Positions 56,875 to 64,000 of a stretch of DNA of 64,000 bases are shown here, one piece after another. Every line of letters starts with the position of its first letter. Position 1 is the first letter of the stretch. A program made the translations under genes and the position numbers. The notes beneath the pieces are model-generated. The model searched no databases. It saw nothing but the letters and a program-made list of their open reading frames with translations, and had not been told where the DNA came from. The stretch is from Diphasiastrum complanatum (lineage: Eukaryota; Streptophyta; Lycopodiopsida; Lycopodiales; Lycopodiaceae), in NCBI GenBank assembly GCA_029204225.1, contig CM055095.1, positions 24,578,190 to 24,642,189 of the forward strand, written 5' to 3'.

Positions 56875-58700
56875 GGATTGATTTATATTACGTGCTTTGA
56901 TCACTGGCCTTTGACATGCATTGCAATTATTAAAAAAAATCTAAATTTGAGATTTATTATGATTTTGGTATGACATCTTCACTAATTATCATGTTGCTTG
57001 CCTTATTGCCCTGGCAAATCGTTATGCCAATTCCAGAAAGCAAATTAGTTAGAACGTTCCACATATTCTTAATTGTTCGATTCCCATAGTGCATTGCAGC
57101 TTGTTCTCGAATGTCTTTATGCCAAATATTCTTATAAGGGACTACCAAGAACTCATAGAATTTGTTAGTTAGCACTTTCTAGTTTGCTAATCTTGACACA
57201 CTTTGGCCTATAAATATTTTCTTGCCCATCAAATACATTCAACATGAGCTTTGATGAGTAGAATTCCTTGTAATTTTCAACAATGCTTGCAATGCCAAGA
57301 CTAGTTACTAGTTGTTGTAGCACCAACGTATTTGCCCTAAGTGAATTCTAGTTGCAATTGTAAGGATGAGTAAGTAGTCAACTGTGTCTTAGAATGCTTG
57401 ACAATGGTCATTTGTAGTATAGGAATTTTTGGGAGTTGGTGTTTGCACTTCTCACGCACACCACCACCTTTGAATTACTATAAACTTGTCAAATCCATGC
57501 TAGTCATAGTTGGCGTGTATTTTTGACCTGCATGACTACCTATTAATCGTGGTTCTGAATTGATCTAAGGGTGGCGGTGGTGGCTCCTATGGATTGAGCA
57601 AAAAGCTAGTGTTGGGAGGAACTGTATAACATAAGTATAGCGACAAGGTATCACCTTGGACCAAGTGAGTATACTTTTCTCATAGAATTGGTCGTTATTG
57701 AGAACCGTAGTATAGGGTTGGCATATACTTGTGTTGATATCCTATTGATAAACAGTGGTAGATAACCACCAAGAATGAGCTTTTAAGAATTTTGCAAATA
57801 TTTATAACCTGTAGTTGAATTAGCAAAGGGAGTTTTCTTATACTTGAACGTGACAATTATGTTTGGCTAAAAAAAAGCATCAACCAAAATCGATGGATAT
57901 AAAGAAAACAATAAACCCGCCCAAGAATAAAAACAACATATCCCCACTATGCATTTAGCTTAAGAGCGGCCACGAATGTCACACAACCTTGTTTAAAACT
58001 ATCCCGCTTTGTTGGCTATATCATGCCTATCCAAAAAAATCCAAAGTTGATATCGTACTTCCATGTGTCGATGAAGGAAGGCTTGTACCAAGTAACCCTG
58101 GAATCTCCTTGTCGTAAGCAGCAACATTTTGCGAATTTTGATTGCCAGATTTTGGCTGAAGGTATGAGTGTTAATAGTAAATAAGGTGAGTCCATTCGGA
58201 TTTAGGCTTAGATTTTGATTCCAATTTTGAGCACTTTTGGAGTGCACATTAAAAAGAAAAAACAAATCGAGATAAAAATAAAGTCGAGGTTCTAGAATCG
58301 AACTCTCAAAAAAGAGCCATGAGAAAAACGATCAGTTTAGCTTCAAATTTCAACAAAGAAAAAAACAAAATGAGAGAGATATTTACTTCCACACATTATT
58401 AGTTTATAAAAACAAAAATGCAAAAAATGAAGATTAATGAAAATAGGAATATAGATAGCATAAAGGCTATTGTCTGCATCCATAATACATATATGCTTTC
58501 ACAATCCACGATGCAAGCGCCCAGTCTGCCTCCTGGTGGTGGAGGGGCGGGGCCATCGACGCGTAGTGGGACTTCCTGTCGACGTCTTGTCTGTTCCTCC
58601 CGAGCCGCTCGCTCTCTGTCCAATTGCATTTGTCCTGTCTGCCTCCAATCTCTCGCATGCGCCAACCCTTACCACCGTGCTGCGCTTCCCCCCGCATTGT
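55801..58700. other. Intergenic region left of the kinase gene
   Basis: No gene or element domain is recognised. It contains a CT microsatellite (listed) and short frames without known domains. A mild repeat of GACATCCTRACA-like words lies at about 56438-56470. Confidence 0.5.
56790..56872. repeat. (CT)n microsatellite
   Basis: About 83 bases of uninterrupted CT repeat. The Ser-Leu frame through it is not a gene. Confidence 0.98.
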
Positions 58701-58704
58701 CTGC

Positions 58705-58708
58705 CTCG

Positions 58709-58743
<35 letters not shown>
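58705..58743 (+). promoter_or_regulatory. Candidate core promoter: TATATA with GAGA tract
   Basis: CGTATATATGAGAGAG runs into about 30 bases of GA repeat, some 500 bp upstream of the kinase start. GA/CT tracts near start sites are common in plant promoters. The start site is not visible from sequence, so this is a candidate only. Confidence 0.35.
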
Positions 58744-58744
58744 T

Positions 58745-59119
58745 ATGGCGAATGGGTTTGTGAGCTAGTTTGAAGGAGCAAGGAGCACAGGGAGACGAAT
58801 GATTCTGCTCATGATGATGATGCATGCTTGTTCAAAAGCTGTGCAGTGATCGATTTTTTTTTTTTTTGTGAATTGTTGTTGCTGCTGGATAAAGATGTGG
58901 GTGTAATTGTGATGTGGGTACCGGTGTAATTGTGCTAATTCCAGAAAGAAAGCGATGCAGGAACTGAAGCTACGAGCCTGTGATCGCAGTGGGTGTTGCT
59001 ATATTGAATGGAGTGTTGAGAAGAAGATTCTTTGATGAAGCTGAGTGAGCGGTAGAAGGAGTTGCTACGATGACAGCGGTGCTGGCCGGGAGAGATGTAC
59101 TTTTTACATGCTGTGGATA
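58745..59119 (+). promoter_or_regulatory. Upstream ORFs in the presumed leader of the kinase gene
   Basis: If transcription starts near 58740, the leader holds at least five short ORFs: 58745-58768, 58799-58849 (16 codons, with four Met in a row), 58955-59035 (26 codons), 59035-59055 and 59069-59119. All stop before the main ATG and could lower translation. A leader intron removing some of them cannot be excluded. Confidence 0.4.
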
Positions 59120-59232
59120 AGAGCTGAGTGCTGCCTTGAAGAAGAAAATTAAAGCAAGATCGCAGACTCTATTAAATTGCAGCTGCAATTGGAGAAGAAG
59201 AAACAGTTTTTGCTGCTTAGATAGCTGCAGCC

Positions 59233-61830
59233 ATGCATCCTGTGCTTATCTGTCAGATTCTTTTTCTCTTGTTAAGACTTGGGATGGTCAGGTCTGACGG
59301 CCAATGGACCCCAAAGGATAATTATCTCATAGATTGCGGAGCAACTAGAAACAGCACTGTGGATGGTCGACTCTGGCAGGCAGACGATCCATCGTCGTTC
59401 GTCTCAGCTGGTTTGCTCGCCTCTACCATCATCCAGAACTCTGATCTCCCCTCGGCAATCTATCTCACAGGTCGCTTTTTCACATCCCAAACTGCCTACA
59501 CCTTTGCTGTCTCTCCTGGCAGGCACTGGATTCGCCTTCATTTCTACCCCTTTAGCTACATGAGCTTCAATCCAGCTACCTCAAACTTCTCCGTCCTCGC
59601 CGATCAATATGTTCTGATGGCTGATTTCAGCCCCGCACTCGAGCTCAATTCCACTAAGAAGACTTACCTTGTGAAAGAATACACCATCAACTCCATCTCG
59701 AACAAAATCTCCATCAACTTTGTGCCTTCTGCTATAGCTGCCAATGCGTATGCCTTCGTGAATGGGATCGAGGTGGTATCCATGCCTGATGACAGCTTCA
59801 TAGACGACAACATCCTCCTGGGCCGCGGTTTACCTGTCCAATTTGGGCTCGCAGGCGTCGCCATGGAGACCATGTACAGGATCAACGTGGGCGGCCAGGC
59901 AGTCAATCCAGCCAACGACTCGGGACAAGCGCGAACGTGGCTGCCTGACAATACCTTTCTACTTGGCGCCGCGCTGGGAGTAATCCCTCCTTATGTCAAC
60001 ACCATCCAATACACCTCCACTCTACCGGAATATATCGCTCCCCCTAGCGTCTACGGCACCGCTAGAACAATGGGTGTCTCAAACATAGTCAACTCCATGT
60101 TCAACCTCACGTGGATCTTCCCCGTTGATCCAAGCTACACCTACTATGTCCGCTTTCACTTCTGCGAGATAGTCTACTCTGCCTTGTATCAGAGGATCTT
60201 CAATGTATACATCAACAATGAGACTGCCTACAGAGGGCTTGATCTGCTGGCCAAAGTGCCTTCTGCTGATGTGCCATTCTATCTGGATGTGGCTGCGCCC
60301 ATGCTGACACAGGGATCAAGCACTATGCGGGTGCAGATCGGACCTACTCCTGGATCGTCAGCCGAATTCCACGAAGCCATCTTGAATGGCCTGGAGATCA
60401 TGAAGATGAACAACTCCCAGGGAAGCCTGGCGGCACTGGTGGAGGTGCCTGCAGCGCTGGTGGCAGCTCAAGTGGGTGCAGGCTCTGGTGAAGGGAAAGG
60501 TAAGGGCAGAGCGCTGGCTGTGGTAGCTGGCGTGATCGCTGGCTTGGCTGCTGCATTGGCCTTGCTGGTGGGCGTCTCGTGTCTAGTACGCTCGCGAAGG
60601 AACAGGAGGAGGCAACCCTCGAAGCAGTCCTCTTCGCGATGGTTATCGCTGCCGTTCTATGGCAGCTTCCACAGCATCGCCAATAGCAGCAAAGCCTCAT
60701 CCTCAAGAAGGAGCAAGAGTGGCAGCATTGCCTCCGTCGCCTCCTACCACGGTGGCAGATTCTTCTCTTTCCACGAGATTCTGGAAGCAACCAACAGCTT
60801 CGACGAGTCGCTGTTGCTGGGGGTGGGCGGTTTCGGGAAGGTATACAAGGGCGACCTCTTCGATGGCACACGGGTAGCAGTGAAGCGGGGCAATACCTCG
60901 TCTGGTCAGGGCATGACAGAGTTCCAAACAGAAATCGAGATGCTTTCCAAGCTGCGCCACCGCCATCTCGTCTCCCTCATCGGCTATTGCGAGGAAAATT
61001 GCGAGATGATTCTGGTGTATGATCACATGGCGAATGGCCCCCTGCGCGGGCACCTGTATGGCTCCAACCTTCCCTCGCTCTCTTGGAAGCAGCGCCTTGA
61101 CATCTGCATCGGCGCAGCAAGGGGGCTACACTACCTCCACACTGGCGCAGCCCAAGGCATCATTCATCGCGATGTGAAAACTACCAATATACTCCTCGAT
61201 GAGAATTTCGTTGCCAAGGTATCAGATTTTGGGCTGAGTAAAACTGGCCCATCTCTGGATCACACCCACGTGAGCACGGCGGTGAAAGGCAGTTTCGGTT
61301 ATCTGGACCCCGAGTACTTCCGGAGGCAGCACCTGACAGAGAAATCCGACGTCTATTCCTTCGGGGTGGTGCTGATGGAAGTGTTGTGCGCTCGGCCTGT
61401 GATCAACCCAACACTGCCCAGAGATCAGGTGAACATAGTGGACTGGGCGATGCATTGGCAGAAGATGGGCAAGCTGGAGCAGATCATCGACCCCTTCCTG
61501 CGTGGACAGATCGACCCCGAATCCCTTCACAAATTCGGCGAAACAGCAGAAAAATGCCTTGCCGAAGAAGGGATTGATCGCCCAGCAATGGGTGACATCC
61601 TCTGGAACCTGGAATACGTCCTTCAGCTGCAGGAATCTGCAATCGCGATCCATCGCACTGGCCTCAATGGCATGACCAGTCCTCAGCAGCGAGGCGTTAA
61701 TTCGGATCATTATCATGTGGAGGATGGTGAGCAGGACTACCCTTTCAAGCATAGTGTGAACAGTGAGTATTCTGAAGATGCCCATGACAATGACGTATTC
61801 TCTGAGCTAGTTAGTCCCAAGGGACGATGA
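59233..61830 (+). CDS. Malectin-like receptor kinase, CrRLK1L family (THESEUS1/HERKULES-like), 865 aa
   Basis: Cell-surface receptor Ser/Thr kinase of the family that includes THESEUS1, HERKULES and FERONIA, known for sensing cell-wall state and RALF peptides during growth and fertilisation. It has a signal peptide (about 1-21), a malectin-like ectodomain (about 28-390, starting NYLIDCGATRNSTVDGRLW, with several N-x-S/T sites), a membrane helix (about 427-451) with a basic stop-transfer stretch, a Ser/Arg-rich juxtamembrane segment, and a kinase domain from about 511. The kinase has GVGGFGKVYKG, Lys551 in VAVKR, HRDVKTTNILLD (His645, Asp647), DFGLSK (Asp665) and GSFGYLDPEYFRRQ, all intact, so an active RD kinase is expected. 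Length and the single exon fit the family. The start is the ATG after in-frame upstream stops. The exact orthologue within the family cannot be fixed here. Confidence 0.96.
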   Translation: MHPVLICQILFLLLRLGMVRSDGQWTPKDNYLIDCGATRNSTVDGRLWQADDPSSFVSAGLLASTIIQNSDLPSAIYLTGRFFTSQTAYTFAVSPGRHWIRLHFYPFSYMSFNPATSNFSVLADQYVLMADFSPALELNSTKKTYLVKEYTINSISNKISINFVPSAIAANAYAFVNGIEVVSMPDDSFIDDNILLGRGLPVQFGLAGVAMETMYRINVGGQAVNPANDSGQARTWLPDNTFLLGAALGVIPPYVNTIQYTSTLPEYIAPPSVYGTARTMGVSNIVNSMFNLTWIFPVDPSYTYYVRFHFCEIVYSALYQRIFNVYINNETAYRGLDLLAKVPSADVPFYLDVAAPMLTQGSSTMRVQIGPTPGSSAEFHEAILNGLEIMKMNNSQGSLAALVEVPAALVAAQVGAGSGEGKGKGRALAVVAGVIAGLAAALALLVGVSCLVRSRRNRRRQPSKQSSSRWLSLPFYGSFHSIANSSKASSSRRSKSGSIASVASYHGGRFFSFHEILEATNSFDESLLLGVGGFGKVYKGDLFDGTRVAVKRGNTSSGQGMTEFQTEIEMLSKLRHRHLVSLIGYCEENCEMILVYDHMANGPLRGHLYGSNLPSLSWKQRLDICIGAARGLHYLHTGAAQGIIHRDVKTTNILLDENFVAKVSDFGLSKTGPSLDHTHVSTAVKGSFGYLDPEYFRRQHLTEKSDVYSFGVVLMEVLCARPVINPTLPRDQVNIVDWAMHWQKMGKLEQIIDPFLRGQIDPESLHKFGETAEKCLAEEGIDRPAMGDILWNLEYVLQLQESAIAIHRTGLNGMTSPQQRGVNSDHYHVEDGEQDYPFKHSVNSEYSEDAHDNDVFSELVSPKGR

Positions 61831-62159
61831 TCCTAGTAAATCTGATCACCGTCTCATAGTTTTGTTTGCTCATTCACGTCGCCGTATCTTGTATTGGAAC
61901 AGCTGTGCCTCAAGGATTGGATGATCATGACAGGAAAGGTCATGATCAGAAAGATCATGACCAGAAAGGTCTCTTTTAATTTCTGCTGTTGCAACAACTT
62001 CTGCAAAGCTGATCTATCGTTCCTCTTCTCTTCTTATGAGTACACAATCAATTACTACAACCGAATGGGCTTCGAAGTGCCAAGCTGCACTACTTGCTGC
62101 TCTGTGGATAATTTAAAATTGTTTACAGCTGCTTGATTTTGCTTTTTCCTATCTTTCAC
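61831..62159 (+). other. Presumed 3' untranslated and downstream region of the kinase gene
   Basis: No coding domain. A short triplicated word (GGAAAGGTCATGATC / AGAAAGATCATGACC / AGAAAGGTC) lies at about 61933-61973. No clear polyadenylation site was assigned. Confidence 0.5.
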
Positions 62160-62536
62160 ATGACCTCTTGTTGGGTTGGGTGCTGCCTTTCCTCCAAGGC
62201 CAGCCACAATAACTTGAGTAGGAGCTGATAAACGCATAGAGGACCCAAATTATGTGAATTTGTAGTGACATTAAACTTGAGCCACCTTTTGACATTTTCC
62301 TTCTCAAGCAATGATAGATCATACTGTTGCATTAGCTCATTAATTGTTGTTAAGGGGTGCCTTCCGCCAAGGCCAGCTACAATAACTTGAGTAAGAGCTG
62401 ATACAGCCATAAAGGACTCAAGTAATAATGTGAATTTGAGGTGCCAATAAACTTCCGCAAAACTTTCTCACATTTCCTTCTTAGTAACGATAAGAGTATA
62501 TTCTTGCATTAGCTCATTAATTGTTGTTAAGGGCTC
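62160..62536 (-). repeat. Tandem duplication of about 183 bp
   Basis: Landmarks TTAGCTCATTAATTGTTGTT and CAAGGCCAGC(C/T)ACAATAACT recur 183 bases apart. On the minus strand both units read as related peptides (SALTQVIVAGLGGRHPLTTI and SAPTQVIVAGLGGKAAP), open across 62410-62156. No protein family is recognised. Confidence 0.7.
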
Positions 62537-63913
62537 ATGCAGGTAGATTTAGCTTCTTTCCTAGTCAGTGGCAGTAGAGGACTGCTTATTCGTTCACCAC
62601 CCAAAAGCTGATTCACTTGTAGTTGGAGATGGCGTTGTGCTATTGAATTGTGATGGGCATCTACCAGAATCCACTGATTAGCTTTTTCTGTTTTATGAAA
62701 TAGATGAATGGATCTGCTGCAGAAGGTGGCAGTAATTTTTTTGAATGAATTTAAGCCAAAGAAACGCGAAGAAAACCACATCCATGTTTCTTTTTATAAA
62801 CTCATGTGTGACCAAAAAAGGAGAGCAAGGAGACTCCAATGTCTTATTTTGTCATAGGGAAGACTACAAGGATCCTTGAGCTTTGGTCAGCTTTTGTATA
62901 TATTTTGCAATGTTAATTTCATTCTATTATGTTGCTAATAATCCTTAGATCCTGGAAAGCATTTTCCATTAAAATTTTCATGTATGTCAAGACAAATAAG
63001 GCTTTTGAAATTGCTTTGAATGGCCTGCTAGTTCACATCCAGACTTATTTTTCTAAGAAAAGCTGAAGCATTTACGTGATCTAGGAGAACTATTTGCTTG
63101 AACTTAGGAAAATTAGCATGACCATCATCCATAAATGCTACTATGGTTATCGTTGATACTTCTGTCGAAAATAACTTCAAAAACATCTAAGCTAATTTTC
63201 CAACACTAATGCATGAGTCCTGATCAATTAAGAATTATGCTTTGCAATCATAATTAAATTTTATGAATACGTTCTCACACTCTTTCATGAATAAAGCGGA
63301 CTTATTAATTAACTAGCATTTGGAGGCATGATTGAGAGTAAGGTTTATACATGAAGTTTAAAATCATGAAGATGTTTTCCATCATTTGTACATGCGACAA
63401 CTTTGTCTTACCAAATTACGGAAAAAACAAATCACAATATGTGGAGGCATGGTTGATAACATGATTAGTACATATATGTGTAAATAAAAATCATGAATCT
63501 AGTAGTACATCATTTGTTGCATCATGCAACAAATTTGTGATACCAAACGAGTCTATTTCTAGTTCTATCCACATATCTCCTATGGCTTCGCTGTGATTAT
63601 GTAAATCTTCGTTACATGATGGAATTGATAATGATGTTGAAGATGAATGAGTGTGTGATGTGGGGTCATCAAATGATGACACATCATGTTCTAGCTTGCT
63701 CATTCTAGACTATGAATTAATTACTAGATCACCATTATTCGCTTGAGAGGCATGTGGGTATCATGATCATTTCTTGGAGATGATGTATGGTCCATTACTT
63801 GGGGGCTAGATCTATTTGATCTAGATTTGGGAGTTCATTTCTTCGTCATCTGATTTCCTTTGGTTTCTTTGTATCAATCATCTAGTTTGCATCCTTGGTG
63901 TTGGTCTTGAAAG
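62537..63913. other. Unassigned stretch, possibly partly an LTR
   Basis: No gene is recognised. A near-repeat (ATTTGGAGGCATGATTGAGA / ATGTGGAGGCATGGTTGATA) lies at about 63320 and 63440. It lies directly upstream of a primer-site-like word. Confidence 0.4.
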
Positions 63914-63926
63914 TGGTATCAAAGCC
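63914..63926 (+). other. Possible primer-binding site of an LTR element at the window edge
   Basis: TGGTATCAAAGCC differs by one base from the initiator-Met primer site used throughout this window. The element would extend right of the window. Confidence 0.4.
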
Positions 63927-64000
63927 AAAGCTAGCACTACAACATTTTGTTTAAACATTTTTGACCCTAATACCGAGGCTTTTCTGAAGCAAAAATTTAA

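Noticed and set aside
56650-56973. Open frame of 107 codons with a Ser-Leu repeat
   Set aside because: It runs through the CT microsatellite, and the sequence on either side shows no domain.
60398-60871. 157-codon minus-strand frame within the kinase gene
   Set aside because: Antisense shadow of a GC-rich coding region (low-complexity Arg, Ser, Cys, Pro).
62527-63703. Short frames right of the kinase (62781-62527, 63703-63491, minus)
   Set aside because: No domain, no start context and no relation to neighbours.

Overview
This is a stretch of land-plant nuclear DNA. The evidence is a complete plant-specific malectin-like receptor kinase of the CrRLK1L family, relics of two other plant nuclear genes, and many plant-type Ty1-copia and Ty3-gypsy retrotransposons primed by initiator-Met tRNA (primer site TGGTATCAGAGC). 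Heavy nesting of decayed and young elements, and one intronless host gene in the last 5 kb, fit a large repeat-rich genome, possibly a fern or other seed-free vascular plant. That last point is a guess.

Layout. 1-5799 holds a copia element (C1, minus) inserted in the gag-protease of a gypsy element (G1, minus) whose 5' LTR ends at 8576. 8.9-11.7 kb holds copia fragments of both orientations and a long (AT)n(AG)n microsatellite. 11.78-12.3 kb is a broken, intron-bearing copy of the gene for ribosomal protein eL13. 12.3-15.7 kb shows nothing recognisable. 15.75-17.5 kb is a broken fragment resembling the chloroplast FtsH-like protein FTSHI5 (minus). 19.7-20.6 kb is a gypsy protease relic.

21.45-37.8 kb is the core of the window. 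It holds two related families of non-autonomous LTR elements, here called X and Y. Y2 (22317-27446) is young, has a target duplication CAAGC, and carries an intact 653-residue gag-protease ORF but no polymerase. It sits inside an older Y LTR (Y1). X+ (27648-32725) and X- (21475-22038 plus 32726-36988) have LTRs of about 1.2 kb and no gag or pol. X shares with Y its primer site, a leader with five hairpin-like repeats, and a hairpin beside the polypurine tract, so X probably uses Y-type Gag. X+ and X- lie tail to tail and form an inverted repeat with arms of about 4.3 kb. All of this sits in the 5' LTR of a copia element (C2).

37.8-55.8 kb is a mosaic of copia pieces (C2, C8, C9, C4, C5, C6), gypsy pieces and copies of a miniature LTR element Z (TRIM/SMART type: LTRs about 330 bp, internal part 47 bp), one of them a fold-back dimer. 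C6 lies in a gypsy gag (G3).

55.8-64.0 kb is the gene-bearing end. It holds an intergenic stretch, a likely promoter with GA repeats and several upstream ORFs, the intact CrRLK1L kinase gene (59233-61830), a 183-bp tandem duplication downstream, and a possible primer site of another LTR element at the right edge. Element names (C1, G1, X, Y, Z and so on) are labels for this window only.
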